Assembly: GCF_002934455.1 (NCBI RefSeq)
Contig: NZ_PTIR01000002.1
Span: 310,001 to 374,000 of the forward strand
Direction: 5' to 3'
Source: Trinickia symbiotica
GTDB lineage: Bacteria; Pseudomonadota; Gammaproteobacteria; Burkholderiales; Burkholderiaceae
Length of the DNA: 64,000 bases
Positions 55,649-64,000 of the stretch are shown in pieces. Every line of letters starts with the position of its first letter. Position 1 is the stretch's first letter. A model generated the notes under the pieces. It worked only from the letters and a program-made list of their open reading frames with translations. It did no database searches and was not told the DNA's origin. The position numbers and the translations under genes were made by a program.

Positions 55649-56803
55649 ATGAATGCAACCGTCCATTCCATCGAGGCAGTCCTCGTCGATCTGCCAACCA
55701 TTCGCGCCCATCAGCTCGCGATGGCGACCATGCGGCAACAGACCCTCGTCATCGTGCGCGTGCGCTGCAGCGACGATGTCGAAGGCATCGGCGAAGCGAC
55801 GACGATCGGGGGGCTGTCCTACGGCGACGAAAGTCCCGAAGGCATCAAGCTCACTATCGATACTTATCTGGCGCCGACCTTGATCGGCATCGACGCGACG
55901 AACGTCAAAGCGGCGATGGCGCGCTTGAACAAAGTGGCGCGCGGCAATCGCTTCGCGAAAAGCGCGCTCGAAACCGCATTGCTCGATGCCGAAGCCAAGC
56001 GCCTCGGCGTGTCGCTCTCGACGTTGCTCGGCGGCGCGGTACGCACGGCGCTGCCGGTACTGTGGACGCTTGCGAGCGGCGAAACGAAGCGCGATATCGA
56101 CGAAGCCGAGCAACTGCTGGCCGAGCGGCGGCACGATACGTTCAAGCTCAAGATCGGCCGGCGCGCGCTGCGCGACGACGTCGCGCATGCGGCCGCGATC
56201 AAGCGCGCGCTGGGCGAGCGCGCGCGTGTCACTGTCGACGTCAATCAGGCCTGGAACGAGGCCGAAGCGGCCAACGGCATTGCCATGCTCGAAGCCGCGG
56301 GCATCGATCTGATCGAGCAGCCTACCCCACGCGAGCAGCGCGCGGCGCTTTCCCGCCTTGCCGCACGCTTCGTCGTTCCGATCATGGCCGACGAAGCGCT
56401 CACGGGGCCGGCGGACGCGATCGAGCTCGTGCGCGGCGCGTCCGTCGACGTCTTCGCGCTCAAGATCTCGAAGGCGGGCGGCATCTACGAAACATTTCGC
56501 ACGGCGGCGATCGGCGATGCCGCGGGCGTCGCGCTTTACGGCGGAACGATGCTCGAAGGCAGCATCGGCACGACCGCCGCGGCGCATTGCTTCGCCGCGC
56601 TACCGCAGCTCGCATGGGGAACCGAGCTTTTCGGCCCCTTGCTGCTGAAAGACGACATCGTGCAAGAGCGCCCCGTCTACCGTGACTTCATACTTCAGCT
56701 TCCCGAGGGGGCGGGCCTCGGTGTGGCAATCGACGAAGACAAGCTGGCCCACTACCGGCGCGACGCGAAACGTATGACGGTGCCCGGCGCTGTTTCTGCC
56801 TGA
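55649..56803 (+). CDS. catB: Muconate cycloisomerase
   Basis: A 384-residue enolase-superfamily enzyme turning cis,cis-muconate into muconolactone. The catalytic lysines are in TFKLKIGRRA; metal ligands lie in VTVDVNQAWNE (Asp), DLIEQPTP (Glu) and IMADEALTGP (Asp); LKISKAGG carries the second catalytic Lys. A large shifted frame over the same DNA is a shadow. It is 133 bases downstream of catR and preceded by an ATAC-N7-GTAT site. Confidence 0.94.
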   Translation: MNATVHSIEAVLVDLPTIRAHQLAMATMRQQTLVIVRVRCSDDVEGIGEATTIGGLSYGDESPEGIKLTIDTYLAPTLIGIDATNVKAAMARLNKVARGNRFAKSALETALLDAEAKRLGVSLSTLLGGAVRTALPVLWTLASGETKRDIDEAEQLLAERRHDTFKLKIGRRALRDDVAHAAAIKRALGERARVTVDVNQAWNEAEAANGIAMLEAAGIDLIEQPTPREQRAALSRLAARFVVPIMADEALTGPADAIELVRGASVDVFALKISKAGGIYETFRTAAIGDAAGVALYGGTMLEGSIGTTAAAHCFAALPQLAWGTELFGPLLLKDDIVQERPVYRDFILQLPEGAGLGVAIDEDKLAHYRRDAKRMTVPGAVSA

Positions 56804-56845
56804 GCCCTGGCCCCGTTCGTTCAACCATTCGATCAAAGGAACGTC

Positions 56846-57124
56846 ATGCTTTATCTCGTGAGAATGGACGTGCATCTGCCGTCCGATATGCCCGCCGATC
56901 AGGCCGAGGAAATCAAGGCGCGCGAGAAGGCCTACTCGCAGAGGCTGCAACGCGAGGGCAAATGGCCGCAGCTCTATCGAATCGTCGGCGAGTACGCGAA
57001 CTACAGCATCTTCGATGTCGAATCGAACGACGAGCTTCATACGCTGCTTTCGAATCTGCCGCTCTTCCCCTACCTCGAGATCGCCGTCACGCCGCTCGCG
57101 CGCCATCCCTCCTCGATTCACTGA
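56846..57124 (+). CDS. catC: Muconolactone delta-isomerase
   Basis: A 92-residue ferredoxin-fold enzyme that moves the double bond to give 3-oxoadipate enol-lactone, the substrate of PcaD. LYLVRMDVHLPSDMPADQA at the start and YRIVGEYANYSIFDVESND in the middle are conserved in CatC. Family members have about 96 residues. AAAGGAA site before ATG; 42 bases after catB. Confidence 0.94.
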   Translation: MLYLVRMDVHLPSDMPADQAEEIKAREKAYSQRLQREGKWPQLYRIVGEYANYSIFDVESNDELHTLLSNLPLFPYLEIAVTPLARHPSSIH

Positions 57125-57700
57125 CGCGGCACAACGTCTGTCGACCGAAAAGAAGAACAACGAAGCGGTCATCCACCGCATCGCGCTCGAGCCGCTGGGC
57201 GCTCCACATCCAGCAGATCGCCGCAGCGCCGAAGCCACCTCCCCTGCTCCGCTCACGGGCTGCCTCCGCGCAGCTCTCGTGCCCCCGATATCCCGCCCAC
57301 GACCGCCGTTGTGCATTTAGCCGAGGCCGCGCGGCGACCCATCCGCCGCCACAACGCAAATTTTTCCGCCGCTTACGCGGGGAAACGGTTTCAATTTTTA
57401 GGCGAAACTTACACTCACCTTTCCGAAAAGCATATCTTACGAATGGCGGTCAAAATTTCCTGTTACATGTTTATGAAAAAATTGCCGCATAGCAACAGGT
57501 ATCTTTTTTCCTACATTTTCGGGAAGGGATTGATTTCGCGCAAACGTATTCGTACAATGCACTTCACCGGTAGTTACAAGTTGTAACGCCTTGTATCAAA
57601 CCGGAAAATCGGCTACGCCCTGACCAAGCGGGCCATAGGAGAAAAAACTACAAGGTATAAATTACCTGGGATAACCAACGGGGCTTTGGAAGCGTGAGAA
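57125..57700. other. Long leader/promoter region of flhDC
   Basis: About 575 bases. The right two-thirds is strongly AT-rich and contains the perfect palindrome at 57573-57587. Short open frames here look like noise. A long regulated leader is usual for flhDC, which integrates many signals. Confidence 0.5.
57573..57587. promoter_or_regulatory. Perfect palindrome upstream of flhD
   Basis: GTTACAA-G-TTGTAAC is a perfect 15-bp inverted repeat, 113 bases before the flhD start. A dimeric regulator site is likely; which regulator is unknown. Confidence 0.5.
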
Positions 57701-58021
57701 ATGGACCACAGCAGTGAGACGCTGGACTCTATCCGCGAAATCAATCTTTCGTACATCATGCTTGCGCAACGGATGCTGCGCGAGGACAAAGCCATCGGCA
57801 TGTTCCGCCTGGGGTTGTCGTCGGAGCTCGCCGATCTGCTCGCCGGGCTGTCGCTCGCGCAATGCGTGAAGCTTTCGTCGGCGCATCAGCTCTTGTGCAG
57901 CTTCCGGTTCAACGATCACGCGATGCTGAGCGCGCTGACGCAGACGGCGAAGAATGCCGAGATCGCGTCCACGCACACGGCGATCCTGCTTGCGGGGCAA
58001 CCGGCCGAGCAGTTTGCGTAA
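57701..58021 (+). CDS. flhD: Flagellar master regulator subunit FlhD
   Basis: A 106-residue helical protein: LDSIREINLSYIMLAQRMLR and DKAIGMFRLGLSSELADLLAGL are the FlhD core. With FlhC it forms the FlhD4C2 complex that activates class II flagellar promoters. Nine to ten bases later flhC begins. No flagellar, chemotaxis or mot genes lie beside it in this window. Confidence 0.93.
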   Translation: MDHSSETLDSIREINLSYIMLAQRMLREDKAIGMFRLGLSSELADLLAGLSLAQCVKLSSAHQLLCSFRFNDHAMLSALTQTAKNAEIASTHTAILLAGQPAEQFA

Positions 58022-58031
58022 GGAGCGGATC

Positions 58032-58607
58032 ATGGCTCAAAAGAAGAGTCTCACCGAAGATGCCCAAGAGGTGTTCCGCGCGATCGCACTGATCGAGCTC
58101 GGTGCTCGCATGCAGGTGCTCGAGAGCGAGTTGTCTCTCTCTCGCGACCGCATGATCCGGCTTTACCGCGAAATCAAGGGTGTATCGCCGCCCAAAGGCA
58201 TGCTGCCGTTCTCGGCGGACTGGTACATGACCTGGCTCGCGAACATTCATGCGTCGTTGTTCTACAACACCTACCTCTTCCTGAAGAACGAGGCCGGCTG
58301 CTCTCATCTCGATGCACTAACGAAGGGCTATCGGCTCTACCTCGAGCACTGCAAGCATGGCGAATGCGAACCCGTGCTCGATCTCACGCGCGCGTGGACA
58401 CTCGTGCGCTTCTTCGACGCCGATATGCTGCAATTGACGCCGTGCTGTCGCTGCGGCGGCAAGTTCATCGCGCACAAGCACGAGTTGCAGCACAACGTCG
58501 TCTGTGGCGCTTGCCAGCCACCGTCTCGCGCGGGCAAGACGAAAAAAGCCGCGCACAAGGAAACGATGGCCGTCTCCCACGCAGCGGTACCCGCTCAAGC
58601 CGCCTGA
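58032..58607 (+). CDS. flhC: Flagellar master regulator subunit FlhC
   Basis: A 191-residue partner of FlhD. The zinc-site cysteines are in TPCCRCGGKFIAH and VVCGACQPPS (about 137-160). AKKSL and GVSPPKGMLPFSADWYM match the DNA-binding N-terminal half. ATG 58032 has AAGGAG; the longer frame upstream overlaps flhD and is not used. The Lys/Ala-rich tail after residue 165 is variable. Confidence 0.93.
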   Translation: MAQKKSLTEDAQEVFRAIALIELGARMQVLESELSLSRDRMIRLYREIKGVSPPKGMLPFSADWYMTWLANIHASLFYNTYLFLKNEAGCSHLDALTKGYRLYLEHCKHGECEPVLDLTRAWTLVRFFDADMLQLTPCCRCGGKFIAHKHELQHNVVCGACQPPSRAGKTKKAAHKETMAVSHAAVPAQAA

Positions 58608-58940
58608 GAGAAGCCGATTGTCTCGAGCGGCGCCATTCGCGCGCCGCTTTCTCCCCATCGATTGAGGCCAATGCGGTAAGCAGCTACCGCAAACCGCCCC
58701 CTCCTGATTTACCCCTAGATCGACGCTGGGTTGTCGCACCGCAGCATTTCACGCGAAGCCTCGGCGAGCAAGCCGATGAGCCGCTCAGACGAGCGCTGAG
58801 TTTGCGCGCCGCGTCCGACCACCGTCCTTGACTCGCGAAGCGCCTCCTGCTGTACTAAATCACACGACTTGATTTAGTCGCCCCAGTCATTCGATCCACC
58901 AACAACAACCGATTTTTATCCATCGGAGGAGGAGCATTCG
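58608..58940. other. Intergenic region between flhC and the ABC transporter
   Basis: About 330 bases. Apart from the inverted repeat at 58854-58878 and a strong GGAGGAGGAG ribosome site near 58924, I see no gene or RNA. Confidence 0.5.
58854..58878. promoter_or_regulatory. Inverted repeat, probable operator of the ROK regulator
   Basis: Perfect arms ACTAAATC (58854-58861) and GATTTAGT (58871-58878) with a 9-base spacer, 62 bases before the binding-protein gene. Arms resembling AAACTAA/TTAGTTT are known for XylR-type ROK repressors. Confidence 0.6.
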
Positions 58941-59936
58941 ATGAAGACCCGTCCCTACCCGGCCGTCAAACGGATCGCAGTGCTTTGCACCGCAGTGTCG
59001 GCCATCATCGGCATCGGCAACGCGCTCGCTGCCGACCAACCGACTGTCGGCCTGATCACGAAGACCGATACCAATCCGTTCTTCGTGAAGATGAAGCAAG
59101 GCGCCGAGTCCGCCGCTCAGAAAGACGGCGCCAAGCTACTCACCGCCGCCGGCAAGTTCGATGGCGACAACGCCGCGCAGGTAACGGCGCTCGAAAACAT
59201 GACGACTGCCGGCGCCAAGGCGATTCTGATCACGCCGAGCGATACGAAAGCGATCGTGCCGTCGATCGAGAAAGCGCGCAAAGCCGGCGTCATGGTGATC
59301 GCGCTCGATACGCCGACCGATCCGCAAAGCGCAACCGATGCCCTCTTCGCCACCGACAACTTCAAGGCCGGCGAGCTGATCGGCGCCTATGCGAAGGCCG
59401 CGCTGGGCAACAAGCCCGCCAAGATTGCGACGCTCGATCTCGCGCCCGGCATCTCCGTCGGCGTGCTTCGTCACAACGGCTTCCTGAAGGGCTTCGGCAT
59501 CAAGGACGGGGATCCGAGCATCGTCTGCAGCCAGGACACGCGCGGCGACCGGGCCAAGGGGCAAACCGCAATGGAGAACTGCCTCCAAAAAGTGCCCGAC
59601 ATCAACGTCGTCTACACGATCAACGAGCCCGCCGCGGCCGGCGCCTATCGCGCACTGAAGGCGGCCGGCAAGGATAAGGACGTGATGATCGTGTCGATCG
59701 ATGGCGGCTGCGAAGGCGTGCGCAACGTCAAAGCCGGCATGATCGCCGCGACCGCGCAGCAGTATCCGCTCAAGATGGCGTCGCTCGGCGTCGACGCCGG
59801 GGTCGAGTACGCGAAGACCGGCAAGAAGGTCTCGGGTTACACCGACACGGGCGTCACCCTCATCACCGACAAGCCGATGTCGGGCATCGACAGTAAAGAC
59901 ACGAAGTTCGGCCTCGAGAATTGCTGGGGCCAATAA
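58941..59936 (+). CDS. frcB: Fructose-type sugar ABC transporter, periplasmic binding protein
   Basis: A 331-residue periplasmic-binding protein (peripla_BP_4). Signal peptide up to about residue 31 (...GNALAADQ). [49 protein letters not shown] and [17 protein letters not shown] closely resemble rhizobial FrcB for fructose, ribose and mannose. Strong GGAGGAGGAG site. First gene of the frcBCA-regulator operon. Confidence 0.88.
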   Translation: MKTRPYPAVKRIAVLCTAVSAIIGIGNALAADQPTVGLITKTDTNPFFVKMKQGAESAAQKDGAKLLTAAGKFDGDNAAQVTALENMTTAGAKAILITPSDTKAIVPSIEKARKAGVMVIALDTPTDPQSATDALFATDNFKAGELIGAYAKAALGNKPAKIATLDLAPGISVGVLRHNGFLKGFGIKDGDPSIVCSQDTRGDRAKGQTAMENCLQKVPDINVVYTINEPAAAGAYRALKAAGKDKDVMIVSIDGGCEGVRNVKAGMIAATAQQYPLKMASLGVDAGVEYAKTGKKVSGYTDTGVTLITDKPMSGIDSKDTKFGLENCWGQ

Positions 59937-60009
59937 TCCTCCATGGAAGCGCCGCCGAGGTCGAAGCTAGGCCCCGGCGGTCATCGGAAGCCTCTACGAG
60001 AGACGCAAC

Positions 60010-61008
60010 ATGACGACTCGATCCGTTCGGCCGGTTGGACCGGCCTCCGTCCCGCAAAGCCATCAGCACCGCATGCCGACGCTCGCCGAAGCCGGCCCGC
60101 TGATCGCGCTCATCGCCGCGTGCGCATTCTTCGTCTCGCAAAGCCATCGCTTTCTGTCGTTCCAGAATTTCTCGCTGATTCTTCAGCAGACGATGGTCGT
60201 CGCCGTGATCGCAATCGGCCAGACACTCATCGTGCTCACGGCCGGCATCGACCTCTCGTGCGGCATGCTGATGGCATTCGGCTCCATCGTCATGACGAAG
60301 TTCGCCGTCAATCTCGGTGTGCCGCCGGTCATCGCCATTCTGTGCGGCATCGGCGCGAGTACTTTGTTCGGACTCCTAAACGGTGTCCTCGTCACGCGCA
60401 TCAAGCTGCCATCGTTCATCGTCACGCTCGGCACGTTGAACATCGCCTTTGCGCTGACGCAGATCTATTCGAATGCCGAAACGGTTTCGAGCCTGCCCGA
60501 CGCCATGATGTTCCTCGGCAATACGTTCCGTATCGGGCCGGCTGAGGTGACCTACGGCACCGTCCTTGCGCTCGTCATGTACCTCGTCACATGGTTCGTG
60601 CTGCGCAACACCGTGCCGGGCCGCCATCTCTACGCGCTCGGCAACAACCCGGAAGCCGCGCGGCTGATGGGGCTTTCCTCACAGCGCATTCTGATCGCCG
60701 TCTACTCGATTGCCGGCCTCATCTATGGCATCGCCGCGCTGCTGCTCGTTTCGAGAACCGGTGTGGGCGATCCGCAAGCCGGCCAGACGGAAAACCTCGA
60801 CAGCATCACAGCGGTGGTGCTCGGCGGCACGAGTCTCTTCGGCGGACGCGGCTCAATCGTCGGCACGCTGCTCGGCGCACTGATCGTCGGCGTGTTTCGC
60901 AACGGCCTCACGCTGATGGGCGTCTCGTCGGTCTACCAGGTGCTGATCACCGGCATCCTCGTGATCCTCGCCGTCGCCGCCGATAAGCTTTCGCATCGTC
61001 GCGCCTAA
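60010..61008 (+). CDS. frcC: Sugar ABC transporter permease (FrcC-like)
   Basis: A 332-residue inner-membrane permease of the RbsC/FrcC family with eight or more helices. LVLTAGIDLSCGMLMAFGSI-like segment near residue 80 and the ABC-contacting loop ALGNNPEAARLMGLSSQRI, then TAVVLGGTSLFGGRGSIVGT are the hallmarks. Forms the homodimeric channel with the ATPase that follows 25 bases later. Confidence 0.9.
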   Translation: MTTRSVRPVGPASVPQSHQHRMPTLAEAGPLIALIAACAFFVSQSHRFLSFQNFSLILQQTMVVAVIAIGQTLIVLTAGIDLSCGMLMAFGSIVMTKFAVNLGVPPVIAILCGIGASTLFGLLNGVLVTRIKLPSFIVTLGTLNIAFALTQIYSNAETVSSLPDAMMFLGNTFRIGPAEVTYGTVLALVMYLVTWFVLRNTVPGRHLYALGNNPEAARLMGLSSQRILIAVYSIAGLIYGIAALLLVSRTGVGDPQAGQTENLDSITAVVLGGTSLFGGRGSIVGTLLGALIVGVFRNGLTLMGVSSVYQVLITGILVILAVAADKLSHRRA

Positions 61009-61033
61009 GCCCCTCTTCATCACAGGTAACGCC

Positions 61034-61828
61034 ATGTCGACATCCTCTACCCGTCCCGCCACTCCCGTGCTCGAGGCCCGGGGCCTCGTCAAGCGCTACG
61101 GCCAGGTGACCGCGCTCGACGGTTGCGATTTCGAAGTGATGCCCGGTGAAATTCTCGCCGTCATCGGCGATAACGGTGCGGGCAAATCCTCGCTGATCAA
61201 GGCGCTCTCGGGCGCGGCCGTGCCCGATGAGGGCGAAATCCTCCTCGACGGCAAGGCGGTGCACTTCCGCAGCCCGCTCGATGCGCGCGAGAACGGCATC
61301 GAAACGGTTTATCAAGAGCTCGCCGTCGCACCGGCGATGACGATCGCCGAAAACCTCTTCCTCGGTCGCGAGCGCCGCATGCCCGGCTGGCGCGGCTCGC
61401 TGCTGAAAATGATCGACAAGCGGCGCATGCTCGATGAAGCGACGGCCCATATGAAGGACTTGCAGATCGGCATCCGTTCGATGCGGCAGCCCGTCGAAAC
61501 GCTTTCCGGCGGCCAGCGCCAGGGCGTCGCCGTCGCGCGCAGCGCCGCATTCGCGCGCCACGTCGTGATCATGGACGAGCCGACGGCCGCGCTCGGTGTC
61601 AAGGAAGGCAACATGGTGCTCGAGCTCATCCGGCGCGTGCGCGATCGCGGATTGCCCGTGATCCTGATCAGCCACAACATGCCGCACGTCTTCGAAGTTG
61701 CCGATCGGATCCATATCCAGCGCCTGGGCCGTCGTGCCGCACTGGTCAAGACGAAGGACATTCACATGTCGGATGCCGTTGCAATCATGACTGGGGCCAA
61801 GGAAGCGGACGTCAAGGCGATCGCATGA
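61034..61828 (+). CDS. frcA: Sugar ABC transporter ATPase (FrcA-like, single domain)
   Basis: A 264-residue ABC ATPase. Walker A GDNGAGKSS (about 50-58), signature LSGGQRQGVAVARS, Walker B VVIMDEPTAALG, and the switch His in ILISHNMPHV. It has one nucleotide domain, unlike the doubled RbsA type, which fits FrcA. Drives uptake through FrcC. Confidence 0.92.
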   Translation: MSTSSTRPATPVLEARGLVKRYGQVTALDGCDFEVMPGEILAVIGDNGAGKSSLIKALSGAAVPDEGEILLDGKAVHFRSPLDARENGIETVYQELAVAPAMTIAENLFLGRERRMPGWRGSLLKMIDKRRMLDEATAHMKDLQIGIRSMRQPVETLSGGQRQGVAVARSAAFARHVVIMDEPTAALGVKEGNMVLELIRRVRDRGLPVILISHNMPHVFEVADRIHIQRLGRRAALVKTKDIHMSDAVAIMTGAKEADVKAIA

Positions 61829-61862
61829 AGCGTTGCCCGAATCCGATCATAGCGGCACGCGC

Positions 61863-63092
61863 ATGGACTCGGACTTGAACATGAACGAGCGCTCGCAGCC
61901 GCATGGCACGCGCCCCGTCGGATCTAACCAGGTCGGCATGCGGCAGTTCAACGAGCGCATCGTGCTGCAGGCGATCCGGCTGCACGGCCCGTTGCCGAAA
62001 GCCGATGTTGCGCGGCTCACGCGGCTCAGCATGCAGACGGCGTCGATGATCGTCGAACGGCTCATCGACGATGGCCTGCTCGAAAAGCAGGCGCGCCTGC
62101 GCGGACGGATCGGGCAGCCGTCCGTGCCGATCGCGTTGCGGGCCGACGGCGCCTATACAGTCGGCATCAAGGTCGGCCGGCGCAGCCTCGATGTGCTGAC
62201 GATGGACTTCGTCGGCCGCGTTCGCAGTCGGGACGTGCTCGAATACGACTACCCGGACCCGCATGTATTGTTTCCGGCGCTCGAGCAGAAACTTGCGCGC
62301 GTGCGGGCAACGCTCGGAGAGGAGGCCGCAAAGATCGTCGGCGTCGGTGTCGCCGCGCCGCTGTGGCTCGGCGGATGGCGCGAATTCCTCGGTGCGCCGC
62401 CCAACGCGCTGGAAAGCTGGAACGCGATCGACATCCGCGCGCGTATTGAAGCGATGACGGGACTGCCCGTCGAGTTCGCGAAGGATACGACGGCCGCCTG
62501 CGCCGCGGAACTCGTGATGGGCCAGGGCCGCAATATCCGCAGTTTTCTTTATCTGTTCGTCGGCACGTTCATCGGCGGCGGGCTCGTCATCGATGGGCGA
62601 CTGCACGGCGGGCCGCACGGTAACGCGGGTGCCGTCGGCTCGATCCCGCTGCCAGCCAGCAATGGGAGGACGCCGAAACAGCTGCTGCACGCGGCATCGG
62701 GTTTCGTGCTCGAGCAGCGCATGAGCGCGGCCGGCGCGCCCGCCGCCGCTGCACACGATCATCGCGCATTCGACGCGCAACTATGGGCGGTGACGGAGGA
62801 ATGGCTCGACGAAGCGTGCGCGGCCATCGCCTCGACGGTGGCAACGTCGACGGCGCTGCTCGACCTCGAGGCCGTCATCATCGATGGCGAAATCGATCGG
62901 CAACTCGCGCGTGAAATCATTCGCCGCACGCAGCGTGAGCTCGATCGCATAGAGTGGGAAGGGATGGTCAGACCGCAGCTGCTCGAAGGGACGATCGGCG
63001 CGGACGCGCGCGCCATGGGCGGCGCGATCCTGCCGCTTTACGCGCACTTTGCGCCGATGCACGAGCTGTTTTTGAAGCCCGAAGGCGAATGA
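61863..63092 (+). CDS. ROK-family transcriptional regulator (FrcR-like)
   Basis: A 409-residue regulator. N-terminal winged helix (about 20-80: HGPLPKADVARLTRLSMQTA) followed by a ROK domain with FVGTFIGGGLVIDGRLHGG and GNAGAVGSI. The ROK zinc motif CxCGxxGC is missing after that glycine segment, so zinc binding is probably lost. Last gene of the frc operon and probable repressor of it. Start uncertain: 61863, a TTG at 61833, or 61881. Confidence 0.85.
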   Translation: MDSDLNMNERSQPHGTRPVGSNQVGMRQFNERIVLQAIRLHGPLPKADVARLTRLSMQTASMIVERLIDDGLLEKQARLRGRIGQPSVPIALRADGAYTVGIKVGRRSLDVLTMDFVGRVRSRDVLEYDYPDPHVLFPALEQKLARVRATLGEEAAKIVGVGVAAPLWLGGWREFLGAPPNALESWNAIDIRARIEAMTGLPVEFAKDTTAACAAELVMGQGRNIRSFLYLFVGTFIGGGLVIDGRLHGGPHGNAGAVGSIPLPASNGRTPKQLLHAASGFVLEQRMSAAGAPAAAAHDHRAFDAQLWAVTEEWLDEACAAIASTVATSTALLDLEAVIIDGEIDRQLAREIIRRTQRELDRIEWEGMVRPQLLEGTIGADARAMGGAILPLYAHFAPMHELFLKPEGE

Positions 63093-63197
63093 CATAGTGC
63101 CCGGTACGCACTGCCCGCAACTCGCGGTCACGGGCAGCGCGCTAGGGATTCCGATAGGCTCCAGCAGAGACAGGTTCCTATCTCCAGGCTGCCGTGG

Positions 63198-64000
63198 CTA
63201 CTGCTTGGCGACTTGCTGCGTGCTCGTCGCGCTCGCGGCTCCTGCGCTCACGTCACCCCAGCCACCGCCCAATGCGCGAATGAGCGTCACCGTCGAGACC
63301 GCCTGTGCCCCCGCAAGCTGGCTTGCCTGCCGCTGCGCCGTCAGCACGGACCGCTCGCTGTCGAGCACGTCGAGATAATTGACCTGCCCTTCCCGGTACT
63401 GCGTCTGCGACAAATGCTCGGCACGTTGAGCCGCGGCTACGGCATCGTTCTGCGCGCGGATCTGATCGTCGAGCAAGCGCAAATCGGCCAGACTGTCTTC
63501 GACCTCGCGGAACGCCGTGAGCACCTGCGAGCGGTAGTTCGCGACATCCTCGTCGTACTGCGCGCGGGCCTGTGCAAGCTGCGCCTTGCGGCGTCCGCCG
63601 TCGAAGAGCGGCAGCGTCAGAGCCGTACCGGCGAACGGCCCGAGGAGGAACGAGCGGCTCGACCACATGAAGAGATCGCCGAGCGTCGCCGATTCATAAC
63701 CGAACGCACCCGTGATGTCGAGCTTCGGGAAGAAGGCCGATTTCGCCAATCCGACGCGCGCGTTCGCCGCGGCCATCGCACGCTCGGCGGCCGCGATGTC
63801 GGGACGCCGTTCGAGCAGCGCCGAAGGCAGACCCGGCGGCACGCGCGCGGTGACGGGCACGAGCGGCTGCTGCGCGAAGCTGAACGCAGCCGGCGTCTTG
63901 CCGAGCAGAATGGCAAGGCTATGCTCGGCGGCGGCGCGCTGCCGCTCCACCCCGACCGCTTCGGCGCGCGTGGTCGCCAGCTCGTTCTTCGCCTGCGAGA
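63198..64000 (-). CDS. RND outer-membrane efflux channel (NodT/OprM type), partial
   Basis: The C-terminal about 267 residues of a TolC-like channel; the N-terminus lies beyond the right edge. LPSALLERRPDIAAAERAMAA is the conserved mid-domain, and EVEDSLADLRLL and YREGQVNYLDVLDSERSVL are the second outer-membrane-factor repeat. It would work with an RND pump and adaptor, probably encoded beyond the edge. Convergent with the ROK gene. Confidence 0.9.
   Translation of the reverse strand, partial: SQAKNELATTRAEAVGVERQRAAAEHSLAILLGKTPAAFSFAQQPLVPVTARVPPGLPSALLERRPDIAAAERAMAAANARVGLAKSAFFPKLDITGAFGYESATLGDLFMWSSRSFLLGPFAGTALTLPLFDGGRRKAQLAQARAQYDEDVANYRSQVLTAFREVEDSLADLRLLDDQIRAQNDAVAAAQRAEHLSQTQYREGQVNYLDVLDSERSVLTAQRQASQLAGAQAVSTVTLIRALGGGWGDVSAGAASATSTQQVAKQ

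Noticed and set aside
55585-56685. Long 366-residue frame over catB
   Set aside because: Arg-rich shadow of the well-supported catB frame, as expected in GC-rich DNA.
57311-57586. 91-residue frame before flhD
   Set aside because: Low-quality sequence over the AT-rich leader and palindrome; no ribosome site or family.

Overview
The window comes from a high-GC beta-proteobacterium, most likely a soil or plant-associated member of Burkholderiaceae (Burkholderia, Paraburkholderia, Caballeronia or Trinickia type). I base this on the mdc malonate decarboxylase operon, the adc-patatin pair, flhDC, an OmpC-like porin and the catA-benABCD / catR-catBC arrangement. Assignments rest on reading proteins and motifs by eye; no database search was run.

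Layout: (1) 1-4723, malonate decarboxylase operon mdcA(partial)BCDEGH, followed by a convergent hydratase-like gene. (2) 5.7-31.2 kb, ordinary accessory chromosome: porin, threonine aldolase, AI-2E-type permease, secreted acid peptidases of families S10 and S53, two MFS exporters (one divergent from a LysR gene), a large secreted beta-propeller-like protein, NnrU, M20 peptidase, a NERD-nuclease/helicase fusion, GST, a PAS hybrid histidine kinase with a stand-alone receiver, and two tandem small heat shock proteins. (3) 31.4-35.8 kb, pcaR and divergent pcaIJFD. (4) 35.9-39.5 kb, YcaQ-type glycosylase, acetoacetate decarboxylase and a patatin. (5) 39.7-49.6 kb, a compact eight-gene minus-strand operon with a divergent LysR gene, visibly more AT-rich than its surroundings: class III aminotransferase, GNAT acetyltransferase, HxGH nucleotidyltransferase, HAD phosphatase, SDR epimerase/dehydratase, an unusual GH65 glycoside phosphorylase, MFS exporter and DegT aminotransferase. 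(6) 49.7-57.1 kb, benABCD and catA on minus, catR and catBC on plus. (7) 57.7-58.6 kb, flhDC without motility neighbours. (8) 58.9-63.1 kb, a fructose-type ABC importer with its ROK regulator. (9) the C-terminal part of an outer-membrane efflux protein at the right edge.

Taken together, benABCD, catABC and pcaDIJF form a complete route from benzoate through catechol and cis,cis-muconate to 3-oxoadipate, succinyl-CoA and acetyl-CoA. The two halves of that pathway are separated by about 14 kb that includes the sugar operon of region 5.

The best candidate for an undescribed system is region 5. Its enzymes look like a pathway that builds, aminates, acetylates, nucleotidyl-activates and exports a modified sugar. 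It has no recognisable glycosyltransferase, so the GH65 enzyme may be the glycoside-forming step. Several intergenic regions carry clear inverted repeats that make good operator candidates: PcaR, a CatM/BenM-type site before catB, the ROK regulator, the MFS-linked LysR, the island LysR and the flhDC promoter.
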